Origin: Smittium mucronatum
Taxonomy: Eukaryota; Kickxellomycota; Harpellomycetes; Harpellales; Legeriomycetaceae
Direction of reading: 5' to 3'
DNA: 11,144 bases
Assembly: GCA_001953115.1 (NCBI GenBank)
Contig: LSSL01003858.1
Span: 1 to 11,144 of the forward strand
Part shown: piece by piece, positions 1-10,136 of the stretch
Numbering within the stretch: position 1 is the first letter of the stretch
Layout: every line of letters begins with the position of its first letter
The notes under the pieces: model-generated
Database searches by the model: none
What the model saw: the letters and a program-made list of their open reading frames with translations, nothing else
Told to the model about the DNA's origin: nothing
Translations under genes and position numbers: made by a program

Positions 1-540
1 TTTGAAACAATACAGTCCTGAGATATAATTATGAAAACCATGCTTTTTATTATTTTCAAACCATAGAACTATAAAATAAAATATGGTTGTTAACTGGGAA
101 AATATTAAATGGTTGAATTGACAATTAAAAGTACAAGATTTATTAATATAGATAATTGCATGAGCTTCGAATTTTCTGTTGCTATAATTATGATAATATA
201 TCATTTTTAATATTTTTGGATTACATAATCTTAGGGAAATCATATTAAAATTAAATAGAGCTTTATAATTTTTGGGTTAAAAATGAGAAATTTTTAAAAA
301 CAGCCAATGATTGAAAATAGTCGGTGAAATGGTTAAATCAAAACTTTTTTTGATATTTAGCGAGTCAAATTACATCTCATTATTAATAAAAAACGAATAA
401 AATAATTTAACCATAAAGTAACTTTGATTCGTCAAATTCACCTATTATTTTCTAAATTTTATCAATAATAGCGAAAGATAGGCATTTACTGATTTAAAGT
501 ACCAAATTTTAAACACAGACGAAACTTTATGCTTTATCAC
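1..540 (+). repeat. Left arm of a perfect 540-base inverted repeat
   Basis: I compared this arm block by block with the reverse complement of 1481-2020. All 540 positions match with no gap: the coordinates of paired bases always sum to 2021. Pairing stops at 541/1480, apart from a chance 8-base match just inside (542-549 with 1472-1479). The arm begins at the first base of the window, so its outer end is unknown and it may be longer. It is AT-rich like its surroundings. Long inverted arms are known for Mutator-like and foldback elements, but a local inverted duplication or a fold-back assembly error at a contig end would look the same. Confidence 0.98.
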
Positions 541-1480
541 TAGTTTTTTTAATTTATTTGATATAAAAATGATCAATTATATCTGATATTTTTACATATT
601 TATTCGTAAAATTACTATAGAAAAATTTAATTATAATTATATAAAAATCTTTCATTTTCTGACGCATTTTTAGCATATTTGCCCAAATATGTTTTTGCTG
701 TATATAGCATTATTATTTAATTATTTGGAAAAGAACAGTTAGATTTCGTATTACTATTCGAGCATGTTATTTAACCCTGAAATGTAAATTTTATTATGAC
801 TTCAATAGAAATAAATAACCTGTTTTTCAAATTTCACTTTGATTTTAAGTATTGCGCAAAAATAGAAGCGAAAATATATACTTTTAAAAATCCAAATTTT
901 TGTTTTCTGTTATAATAATTAAGATCAATTTGACAGTTTCTCGACAAAATTTATTTTTGAATGAATTAATAGTTTTTTTTTACTTACTTTGTAATATTCA
1001 ATTTCAAAGCTCATTTTTGAAATTTTTTGTGGGATTTAATCAAATTTTAAAGTCGTAATTATATTATATAAAAAATGTAATCACCCTCCGCTACACAAAG
1101 AAACCCCTAATTTTTTTCTGAAATAATGTGGCTATATATGGAATCTAAACATAAGATCAATTGAAAAAATTATGGATGGATGAAATAATATTTGTAATAA
1201 TTAGTTTTAGTGTGTTTGATTTTTTTAAAAAAAAGACCCAATGATAATAATCTATATAAAATAACCGAAAAAAAATATTTTTTATTCCACTAAAAGCGTT
1301 TTAAAACTTAAATTTTTTGTTCAATTTTAAATAAAGTTTGGTATTAAAATTAAGATAAATAATGAAAAAAAATATAAATTTTCAGTTATTAATAATACTA
1401 AACCATTGTAAATTGATTTTTTTTTATATAATTTAAGGTCGTATATTTAACGAAGATTATGATTGGTTAATAAAAAACTC
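541..1480. other. Spacer of the inverted repeat, no gene seen
   Basis: These 940 bases between the arms are AT-rich, rich in poly-A and poly-T runs, and full of stops in the frames I read. I see no RNA gene, no recognisable protein fragment and no further long repeat. If the arms belong to a transposon, this would be its non-coding interior. Confidence 0.6.
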
Positions 1481-2020
1481 GTGATAAAGCATAAAGTTTC
1501 GTCTGTGTTTAAAATTTGGTACTTTAAATCAGTAAATGCCTATCTTTCGCTATTATTGATAAAATTTAGAAAATAATAGGTGAATTTGACGAATCAAAGT
1601 TACTTTATGGTTAAATTATTTTATTCGTTTTTTATTAATAATGAGATGTAATTTGACTCGCTAAATATCAAAAAAAGTTTTGATTTAACCATTTCACCGA
1701 CTATTTTCAATCATTGGCTGTTTTTAAAAATTTCTCATTTTTAACCCAAAAATTATAAAGCTCTATTTAATTTTAATATGATTTCCCTAAGATTATGTAA
1801 TCCAAAAATATTAAAAATGATATATTATCATAATTATAGCAACAGAAAATTCGAAGCTCATGCAATTATCTATATTAATAAATCTTGTACTTTTAATTGT
1901 CAATTCAACCATTTAATATTTTCCCAGTTAACAACCATATTTTATTTTATAGTTCTATGGTTTGAAAATAATAAAAAGCATGGTTTTCATAATTATATCT
2001 CAGGACTGTATTGTTTCAAA
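1481..2020 (-). repeat. Right arm of the perfect 540-base inverted repeat
   Basis: This is the exact reverse complement of bases 1-540, with no mismatch or indel. The inner edge is sharp (gtgataaagc starts at 1481, facing gctttatcac at 531-540). The outer edge at 2020 is set only by the window limit of the other arm. No target-site duplication can be tested because the left flank is missing. The arm contains most of a stop-poor reading frame on the plus strand (1481-2059), listed separately. Confidence 0.98.
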
Positions 2021-2059
2021 GATTTTGGAGGAAGTAAATATTTTATATCAAGAAATTAA
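1481..2059 (+). pseudogene. Stop-poor reading frame in the right arm, unrecognised
   Basis: Read from 1481 in one frame, about 192 codons contain only four internal stops (a taa-tag pair, then two taa). In DNA of this composition nearly one codon in ten should be a stop, so roughly 18 were expected. The last 93 codons (from 1778) are fully open, and the frame closes at 2057-2059, 39 bases beyond the arm. The product would be rich in Ile, Asn, Phe, Lys and Tyr with no motif I can name. The low stop count suggests a decayed coding piece, but biased composition could also produce it. The mirrored left arm carries the same frame on the minus strand. Confidence 0.3.
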
Positions 2060-3230
2060 TTTTTCATTTTTCATATTTTTTTTTAAAAAAATATTTATAA
2101 TCGTTTTCAAAAAATTTAGTTTCTTTTTGTAATTAATTTGTAAAAAGGGCTCTTTTTTATTTTAATTCCAAAATCAATTTATTGATTTTAGTGATTTTTT
2201 TTATTGCCAACTATTTGCGCTTCTAATTTTATTTCCTGATATTAATGCACGTTTTCATTTGTTTTATAGAAACTTCTTCCGTAAAAGACATCTATTTTAG
2301 AGTTTTAAATGAATTTATAAGACTAAAAATTGGATGCTCTGGTCATTAAACTAATATTTTTCACACTTAATATCATAATGTGTTTTAATTTAACATATTA
2401 TATCACGGATCATCCGTAATAATTCTTTATTGTGCACTTTAACACATAGGCAACATTCAATTTTAAATTTTTCAATATATCCTGTCATCATTTTGAATTA
2501 GGATTTTTTAGTGCAAAAATTAATAATAATAGCTATAATAAAAAAAAAATTAAGGCTAACATTGCTTTAGTAAATTCATAGAATTTTTTAGCAGTATAGA
2601 TCTCATAATTTCTTTTTAATTTTTTTTACGATCAATTATGAATTTAATTTAGATTTCATTGAATATTTCTATTATTTAAAAAAAAACGAGGAATTTTTAC
2701 CTTTTAATATCAGCACATACAATTTGGAAACAGTATAATTTTAAATTTTTGACGTGATCCAACTATATTAAATTTTCAAAAATCAAATATTAAGAAATCT
2801 TATAAAAATAATATAAAATAAATTTATCATATAGGATCGAAATAGTATATTTATAAGCTAATATAACTCCATATATATTAAACTTATTTATATTACGTTT
2901 AAAGTTTTTATAAAATTCTTAATAAAAAAAATATATTTAAAAAAAACACATTCTCTCCTTTTTCTGAACTTGAAGTTAATATAAGGTTTGGAGAATAATT
3001 TCCAATTTCATGATCTATTTTTGTTGATCTATAAAGTTACAGATGAATTATATATTAAATCTCTTAAAAAATTACTACTCCCAGTTTATTTATCGGTTTG
3101 ATATGCAGCATTTTTTTATAGTACTATCTATATTTTATAAAAAATAATGTTATTATTATTATTATTCTTTTCTTCGAGAAATTTCGTTTATGGTGATCGC
3201 TAGACGGCTCATTCTTCAAAATTTTGAAAC
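2060..3230. other. Gene-free AT-rich stretch
   Basis: I see no protein fragment, RNA gene or long repeat here. A short TTA microsatellite (about 17 bases) lies near 3150-3166. The stretch sits downstream of the decayed LINE, where the rest of its reverse transcriptase and 3' end would be expected on the minus strand. I could not find the catalytic palm motifs or a clear terminal poly-A tract, so that part is either missing or mutated beyond recognition. Confidence 0.5.
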
Positions 3231-3239
3231 ACGGATTAA

Positions 3240-4560
3240 CATTCAACTAATATGTCTTATCTTTTTATCTGAATATGCTTATTTGGAAGCTATTATTTTC
3301 TATTATGGCTTTAAAAGTTTAGATATAAGTGAAATATCTAGTTAATTATTGGACTCCTTCATATCATCATTCTTCGGGACCTGCAATACAGTATTATTTT
3401 TTATAATTTATGACATTTCCCCAGAAAACTAAATTAAATTGATAATTTTAAAAGTAATTATTTTAGTTTTTACTCTGGTTTTTTTTTGTAAGACCACCAA
3501 TATCCATAAAATATTATTTATTCCATCAAATTCAGTTTTGATTTTATTTGGAGTATCAGATAGTGCCATTTTAATATCATTAATTCTGATATTATATTAG
3601 CACTCTGGAAAGTATTCACATTCGATGGATATTTTTGACTCTACTTAGTAGTCTGAGACGATTCCTAGTAGCATTTTAGTCCAATTTTCCGAAATTAATA
3701 TTTCAAATTTTCGTTTTTTTTATTTTTATTTTTATTGTAAATTTAGCCGTCCTGACCCCCCTGGTTGTGTTCTCAGAGAACGATTTTTTGGCTATCCAGT
3801 AATTTCTGGAGTCATAAGTTTTTATTTGATCATATGGTATTTCGTTTTTTTATTGTAATTAAATTTTTTTTTCAGTTTTTATTATGTTAATTGAATTCGA
3901 TTTTAAAATGACGTAATTGTTTTGATATTTTGCCAAGCCTATAATCTCGAAATTTATTTCTAATATTTTTTATGGAATATATAGTTTTTTTGGACAGGGG
4001 TTTTGACTAGACCTTATTAGTAGTATTTTGACATGAATACGCCTGATTCTATCAATAAAGATTTTATTTGATTTTCAGATAGTCCAATTTGTTCCAAATT
4101 TTCATAATTTAGAACATAAATCTATTAAGATTCACTAGTTCATAGTTGACCAATATATTCTTTTTTTATTAATTTTCATTTTTTTGGCCTGAATTTTGAG
4201 TGCATACAAATCATTCTTGGCAGTGATCGGAATATGGTCAGATATTTTGAAGTTTTAGTTTGTAATTCACAATTTTTTCCTAAAGCAGATTCCGGCTTAA
4301 AATTTATGGTTGATAATGAGGCTTATTAAATCTCTTTTATATCTAGATCCTATTGAATTTGTTACTTCGGCTTTTTGGTGGCTCAACTAAAGTTTAGATG
4401 AGAATCAAATTAAACTTTTAAGGTTCTCATTAAAATATTCAAGAAAATTTTAATTTTTTTTTAGCTTTTATTACATGACCTAAGGCTCATCTTTTATTTT
4501 TTGAGTAGTATACCTGCACTTGTTATGTGTAAATTGGTGATTAAGTGTCAATTTTTTTCC
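3240..4560 (-). pseudogene. LINE (non-LTR) endonuclease-reverse transcriptase remnant
   Basis: On the minus strand one frame runs without a shift from about 4551 to about 3620. It shows the C-terminal half of an APE-type endonuclease: LTLNHQF at 4551-4531, where the family has a GD-F-N-L-H-H type motif, then SDHIPI at 4242-4225, the diagnostic catalytic SDH motif. The linker that follows includes W-I-A-K-K near 3795. After a shift near 3610 comes the start of the reverse transcriptase, with ALSDTPNKIKTEFDGINN, matching the family's AL..lP..KAPG.DGI.N block. About nine stops fall in the 104 codons between the first two motifs, mostly where Trp or Gln would fit. An intact element would cut DNA and copy its RNA at the nick. 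The arrangement resembles fungal Tad/I-like LINEs; the clade is inferred. It cannot be functional. Confidence 0.82.
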
Positions 4561-5074
4561 ATTCTGGCATTTTTTATGAATTATATTAATATTAATTTTT
4601 TTTCAAGGATTTATATTCACCTATGATTAAACTAGATTTTTTCTAAAAATCCAAAAATAACCATGCCTCTCTTTATTTAACGTCTTTTTTAGCCTCAAAA
4701 ATATATAACCATGTATTTTATATCTTCTTTTTTTTTATATTAATAGAAGTTTGCTAGAGTGTCAGAATATCTTGCCTAGTCAGATTTAGATCATAATCAA
4801 GCTCTTTTCCTGAGTTTTTAATATACCTTAAATAAATAATCATCATTCTTATCCTATTATTAATCCCATAATTGTGTGCATTAAGTTTGGATCGAAATTA
4901 ATATTATTCATTATCCATCAATCCACCATTCATCAAATTTGAAATTTGAGAATTCGCGCCAATGAAATATGCTGATTATTTTTTTAATTTTTCTCCGTCG
5001 AATTTTGGCATTTAGTGATTTTCGATTTTTTTTATTTCATCAGATAGTAAATTTATTTTTTTGTGGTTACAAGA

Positions 5075-5278
5075 CTAAATCTCGTGACGCCATTGGTTTT
5101 TGCGCTGTTTTGTCTTTATAAATATAAACTCATCTTCCCTCAAGGAAGAAATATAGTTATTATACCATCTAATTTTCTGCTGTTTAGGCTCTTTTATTCT
5201 AAGCAAAAGTAGTTTTCCTACTCTTTTTCTTAACTTTTTTGTATATTTCGTAAGATCGTTAAACTTTTTTGATTTCAT
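5075..5278 (-). pseudogene. Lys/Arg-rich decayed frame upstream of the LINE
   Basis: This open minus-strand frame of 67 codons is very basic (TKKLRKRVGKLLLLR, later KTKQRKNQW) and contains no domain I can name. It lies about 500 bases upstream of the recognised endonuclease motifs and in the same orientation. It could therefore be part of the same element, either the end of a first ORF or a basic linker. It could also belong to a different, older insertion. The start is not meaningful, because the frame is probably a fragment between disabling mutations. Confidence 0.35.
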
Positions 5279-5437
5279 TAAATCGTAATTTCGATGCCTG
5301 ATTGAACCAATAATATGATTTTATCTAAACTATCACATAGCTTATCTATATCTAAATTGGATTAATACGTCATGTCGGAGTCTATCCTTTTATTACTGTA
5401 AAAATCAGCCTCATTTTTTATCGATAGGCTCAAATTT

Positions 5438-5680
5438 TTAATAACTCTTATTCATAGAAGAGTTCAATTTGAGCATCATGTTATAATCGAAATAAGTATA
5501 TTTATTCTTATCTTTAATATTTCCAGATATCAGTATCATTTCTTTAATTATTTCTTTACTTTGAGAAATAGTTCTTTTAATTTTTTTTAAATGGAGCACC
5601 CTCTGGTTTATTATACATACTTTTAATATACCGCCATATTTTTTATTAAGTTCGAAAGCTTTATGTTTTACGATGGTCAT
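5438..5680 (-). pseudogene. Decayed frame, possible LINE first-ORF fragment
   Basis: This is an open frame of 80 codons on the minus strand, where one stop per ten codons is expected by chance. It has a protein-like mix of residues (FELNKKYGGILKVC, then KDKNKYTYFDYNMML) and a probable helical, charged middle (LKKIKRTISQSKEIIKEM). Just upstream (about 5940-5700) another frame reads like coding sequence with scattered stops, including V-I-E-W-R-R-G near 5845, so a frameshift near 5690 may separate two parts of one protein. I recognise no family. Its position upstream of the endonuclease and on the same strand makes a first ORF of the LINE plausible but unproven. Confidence 0.4.
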
Positions 5681-6016
5681 TACATCGCCCTCTTAACTTC
5701 CCGAGATTTCATCTTATTTTTTTTTTATCGAGTTTTATTGGCGTAACCTCTTTAAAATATTTTTTGTTAAATATAATTCAGACATTTTGAATTTTTCTGA
5801 TTTTTGAGGACGGTCTTTTTCCTTAAAATCCCTCTTCTCCACTCAATTACCTTAATAACGTTGTCTATTATTGCTTATATAGAATTAAAAATAATTTTAA
5901 TTTTTATCAAATCCTCATTTGAAGCTTTTTTGCTCTCTTTTTGAGTTAATGGCACTCATATTTCCAATGATTCATCCTTTTAAAGTATCTACAGGATTTT
6001 TTTTTGCGGGATTTGT

Positions 6017-6035
6017 AAAAAAAAAAAAAAAAAAA
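6017..6035. repeat. Poly-A run of 19 bases
   Basis: This is an uninterrupted run of 19 A on the plus strand, the longest homopolymer I noticed. It sits inside the minus-strand decayed coding region and interrupts its frames. It could be slippage or the poly-A tail of a small retroposed insert on the plus strand. I found no flanking target duplication. Confidence 0.7.
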
Positions 6036-6104
6036 TTCCTCGATCATGATCGGGAAAGTTTAGAACTGTGCTTAGATCTTCTTTTTTATCTAATTTGAAA
6101 ATCA

Positions 6105-6515
6105 CTTCGATCCCATAATGTAGAATAAAAAAATTATCCATCTTGCACATTGCGCAAATTTTTAAAATAGTGCTAGATAAATAAGCTGGTCCTTGATCGA
6201 ATTTAAATTTGATATAACTTGAACAGTTTTGAAATTAAGGGTTCTGATCACCAAAATCCCCTCTTAGCTTGAACAGTTTGGTATATATATATTCCCATCA
6301 TATACCAAATTTTTAGACATTAAATTTTTAGTAACATCGACATAATCGACAAAATGTGTGTTATGGGCTCTATTATCTTCTTTTCTAGAGTTTTAGACCT
6401 CCTTAATTTAAATATAATCGATTCTGAGGCCAATAGCGTGATTTCCTCAAAATTTATTCTATCCAAATCAGACTTTAAGGTCTTAGCAAATAGCTCAGAA
6501 CTTTTTCAGGGCATT
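6105..6515 (-). pseudogene. Frameshifted decayed coding fragment, minus strand
   Basis: Two adjoining minus-strand frames look protein-coding. The first is open for nearly 60 codons from about 6505 and includes LKSDLDRINFEEITLLASES. The second runs from about 6375 to 6105 with stops only at 6266-6264 and 6164-6162, and includes NIYIPNCSS and EGILVIRT. They would join through a shift near 6370. The first reads as a helical, charged segment and the second as a mixed alpha/beta segment. I cannot assign a family. Orientation matches the LINE downstream, so this could be its first ORF. Confidence 0.4.
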
Positions 6516-6581
6516 TTATTTTCCTAGAAAGATTGGTTTTTTTAACTAAACCTCGCATTATTCACTCATTTCTACCGGTTT

Positions 6582-7187
6582 TTAATTGTCTGAATATATA
6601 TTCTTTGGATTTTCGGATTTTCTCTTTTTTTTTATTTTGAAATTGAATTTTGAGATTTTATGGAAATCTAAGCCTGGTAGTGTTACTGTGATCGGGAAAA
6701 TTTCGCTAACTCTGTATTGAACACCAGAGGTAGGTTTAATTGGTTTCTAACACTTAAAAACCTTGGTAAATTCGGACTTAAACCTCTTAAAGGATCTTGT
6801 TTTATCCATAGTATAAAGTTTAGGATAATAAAAAAGATGGCTTTTTTCTGTTTTCTTATTGATTTCATTTATTTTTTTCAAGATCGAAAATCGAAAACGA
6901 GATCTCAATCTCTTTTTTTTTTAATCTTTTTGGCTCTTTTTCCATTTAAGATAGTTGAGTGATCGATAAACACTAATTATAGATATCCTGTATACAATAT
7001 ACAGCTCTACGGTATTAGCTGGACAACTTATAGTGTCTGGCTTAGTGTTGATAATATAAAAAATGTGAATAGAAATAAATAAAAAATTTATAGTGGAATA
7101 ACAAGATTTCATTAGATAATTCGGTTTAAAAAATGGTAAAAATGTAAATTTACCAGAAATCTTAATCCAATAACTTATTTCTGACAA
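6582..7187 (-). pseudogene. Stop-poor frame of about 200 codons, unrecognised
   Basis: One minus-strand frame, followed without a shift from 7187 to 6582, has only two internal stops (taa at 6923-6921, tag at 6749-6747) before a taa at 6584-6582. About twenty would be expected in random DNA of this composition, so this was almost certainly coding. The first 88 codons are open and partly hydrophobic. The middle is very basic (KKKRLRSRFRFSILKK) and later segments include TSGVQYRVSEIFPITVTLPG. No family comes to mind. No ATG-based start is convincing; three stops lie directly upstream of a TTG at 7187. It is upstream of, and parallel to, the LINE remnant, so it may be the N-terminal part of that element's first ORF. 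Confidence 0.5.
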
Positions 7188-7919
7188 TCATCACTAAATT
7201 ATATTTTTCACTTTATTTTTCATCACTGAAATCATATTTTCGTCACAAAAAAAATAACTAATCCTGTTACTGCAAGAATTTTTTATTATTATACTTTTTA
7301 ATTTTTCCGACACATTATTCAATTGGAGTGATTGTTTTTATTTCAAAATCAGTCATATATATACTTAAGATTTTTTAAAAAAACATTACACGAAAGCATG
7401 TAGACGGAAAAATTAATATTATATAGAGATATATTTATATTTATTAAATATATGCTGTTTGAAAATATAAACTTTCAATATTGAATTTCAAAAGCCTCAT
7501 TAAGGTTATTTTTCTTTGAATATATAATTGAAAAATTCCATAATAACTTTATTGGGGCATAATGATATATCGGAGTGCACCGAAATTAAATTTTGAAATA
7601 CAAAACGAATCTTCGAAAAAATGGGGAATTTCTAGAAAAAAAAATTTAAAAGAGTGCATAGTTTTGTAGTACTAACTTAAAAACAAAATAAGGAATGGAT
7701 AATAAATTAATGAAAATATATTATCTTCAAAATAAAAGCGAAAGTCGATCATATTTTTCTTTTGGGCACAAAAATTTATTTTAAGATACAGAAAAGCTTA
7801 ATATCTGCGTATAAAATAATAGAAGAGGTATATAATAATTTCTATAGAAAGTTCATTTAAAGTCATGAATAATTTAAGAGTTAATAGAGTTAATTTTGGC
7901 TATGAAAAGATGTACTAAC
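7188..7919. other. AT-rich stretch before the MULE, no gene recognised
   Basis: No recognisable protein fragment or RNA gene. It lies directly upstream of the MULE transposase remnant, so it could hold the element's decayed N-terminal DNA-binding region and its terminal inverted repeat. I could identify neither by eye. Confidence 0.45.
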
Positions 7920-9264
7920 TATAAGTGGGATTAACAGAAGAAAAAGCAATATAATTGTAGTAACTTTCAGCGATTTATTAGAATATTGCGGAAAAAACTT
8001 ACACAAAAAAAGAAATTATAAGCCATACGTTTTAAAATTCTAAGTGAGTCCAGGATCAATAAATATACTAGCTACATCAAAAAAATTACTGAAGAATTTC
8101 CAAATATATAAAATTTTCACATTGATATGATCTAAAAACAATTATATCTAAGATATCTTGCAATATTGATTGGGATTTCAGATAACAAAAAAGTTTTTAT
8201 ACCTATTCTATTAAGTATAATACAGGAAGAAAAAGAAGAAACTATAATTTGGGCCTTGAGAAAAATAAAAGATCGACTAGCTTATAATAAATATTTATTT
8301 AATGTTAAATCTAATATCTGACTCCACCCCGCAAGTATCATCTTCCCTAAAAAAAATTGACTGAAAAATAAAAAGAAAAAAATATTGGGCTAACACATTG
8401 AGAAATATTCGATCTGCTGTCAAAATTTACCGAAGATTCTCGAAGTTGAAATCATCAAAGACATAAATTTTATTTGGATTTCTTATATTGAAGGAGTATT
8501 CAATTTATCGTGGCATCTTTTTATGAAAAAAATGGAGAGAGTTTCCGGGACTACATAATATCATGAATCAGTAACTCCAAAACTGTATTGAGAAAGATTT
8601 AAATTGATATGAGGAATACCAAAATTTTTCACCGAGTACAAATAACTAACTCAAAATATTTAATTTAAAAATTAAAACTAGATATATTTCCTGGGAAAAA
8701 AGCAATATATTACAGTTACTAGAAAAAATTACCGAAATTTTAAACGACACCTACATGAATAAAAAACTAAAATTTTCCAAGTCAAAGTGAGCAATAGATA
8801 TATTTCATGAAGAGGCTGAATGTGAAAGAATGCTAATTTTTGATTCTAAGGAAGTTAAAACTTTTAACTATTATAAAAAAGGTTTTAAATTATCGATAAA
8901 TTTTATTAATAAATTAAAAAATGATTTTGGGAATTTCAATAAAATTAAATCTATCTTGGTAAGAATTTCGCTACTCGAAACTAAAGGGATCATTTCAAAC
9001 TAAAAAGATATAACATGCTCATTTAGTAAATTTTCAAATGATTGGAAATTTTTAAATTTGTATTATAATCTAAAGAAACTAGGGCGGTCTCATTTAATCG
9101 AAAAACTTTTGGAACCGAACAAAAAAAGAGACGTGCCAAGAAAAATTAAAAAGAAAAGCGAAATCTCAATAAAAGATTATATAATTTATTTAACTAAAAA
9201 TAATATAAATATTTTATTAAAAATTAATTTACTTCTGAATATACTAATACGTATTATAGCCTAG
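7920..9264 (+). pseudogene. Mutator-like (MULE) transposase pseudogene
   Basis: An intact MULE transposase is a DDE-type enzyme that excises and inserts its element. The frame read from about 7923 to 8650 shows the MULE core in order. FHIDMI*KQ (Asp codon 8124-8126) stands where the family has LLLDCTYKTN, the first catalytic Asp. LAILIGISDNKKVF (from about 8160) matches the PLL-IVG-T block. EETIIWALRKIKD (about 8235-8273) matches the E-E-D-Y-I-W-AL-L block. The segment *HIEKY (8391-8408) matches C-x-W-H-I-x-K-N, with taa in place of the Trp codon. A shift near 8650 moves to the frame ending at 9264. There, LLEPNKKRDVPRKIKKK (from 9106) matches the C-terminal LEP...GRP tail typical of fungal MULEs. 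The T-D-R-E-like block with the second Asp appears as IIFPKKN (about 8337-8357), so that residue is gone. Many stops make it non-functional. Confidence 0.85.
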
Positions 9265-9734
9265 GGGTATCCTAAAAATAAATTTTTTATTTAAAATTTC
9301 TTAATTCATATTTAATTGTAACCTTTATGATGGATTCAATTCTTCCGCAACCTAATACATAAAAAAAGTGTAGATAATTCTAGTTATTAATTTCTCAAAA
9401 AGAAAATAAGTAAAAAAAGGTTAAATATGAGTTTCTAAAATAAAATGAATCTTACAATATATAATTATCAATCTATTCAAAGCGTATATCCAAATTTTTT
9501 AATATCTTATTTGTAAATTGACATCTTTCTACCTGAATATCCATTGATAATACAAGAAATTAAATAAAACCAAAAGGCAAAATCTTTTTTATGAAAATAC
9601 TACATCTTGTAACAGAATTTATCTAAGTTGAGGTTACTTCCGAAAATGTTTCAATATATAATAGTTTTAATTTCATATTATTTATTAAAAGAATTTAAAT
9701 ACAAATATATACTAAACTTTAAAGTAAAGGCTAA
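9265..9734. other. AT-rich gap after the MULE, no gene seen
   Basis: Nothing recognisable apart from AT-rich sequence. The 3' terminal repeat of the MULE would be expected here or further right, but I could not pair any segment with one upstream of 7920. Confidence 0.45.
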
Positions 9735-10136
9735 AAGAAGGGAGAATTTGTGATAAAAAAATTTATCTATGTAAGAACAGAATTATATGATATATATGAG
9801 ATTAAAAAAGGAGTTATTGAGTTTTAAAAGGAAAAAATATTTCTTGTAAATTATCAGGAAAATAAAAGCTTTCTCACTGAAATCAAAAAAATTCATCTAT
9901 AAAAAAAACGATTGTTTAAATTCATGCTTTTAATATTTTAGCGGTATAATAATATATTTCCAAATCTGGAAAAGGATATTTTTGTTTTTTCTAATAATTT
10001 TTTTTTTGATGAGAATAAGATTTTAGAAGTGAATAATGCACTGAAAAATATTTTTTAGTTATATGTTTCAGATTTAGGGCTGATTATGCAAGATTTAAGT
10101 GATGATCAAGTGCAAACCAAAAAAAAAAAAATCTGA
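9735..10136 (+). pseudogene. Stop-poor decayed frame, unrecognised
   Basis: One plus-strand frame of about 133 codons contains only four internal stops (two taa, two tag), where a dozen or more would be expected by chance, and ends with tga at 10134-10136. The encoded stretch is charged and protein-like: KGEFVIKKFIYVRTELYDIY near the start, SFLTEIKKIHL in the middle, and YVSDLGLIMQDLSDDQVQ near the end. I recognise no family. It is parallel to the MULE and 470 bases downstream, so it could be an accessory ORF or late exon of that element, or a separate insertion. A run of A precedes the final stop. Confidence 0.4.

Noticed and set aside
3150..3166. TTA trinucleotide run as a possible element end
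   Set aside because: It is a short microsatellite of under six units with no associated boundary or duplication.
6210..6285. Repeated cttgaacagttt in the minus-strand coding remnant (about 6218 and 6268)
   Set aside because: Only about a dozen bases are shared, with no periodic continuation; likely coincidence in AT-rich DNA.
6683..6868. 61-codon open frame on the minus strand
   Set aside because: It overlaps the 6582-7187 frame in another phase, and the latter is far longer with only two internal stops.
6717..6962. 81-codon open frame on the plus strand
   Set aside because: It lies antisense to the longer stop-poor minus-strand frame at 6582-7187, starts at a TTG rather than ATG, and reads as low-complexity Phe/Ile/Lys sequence. 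It is most likely a shadow.
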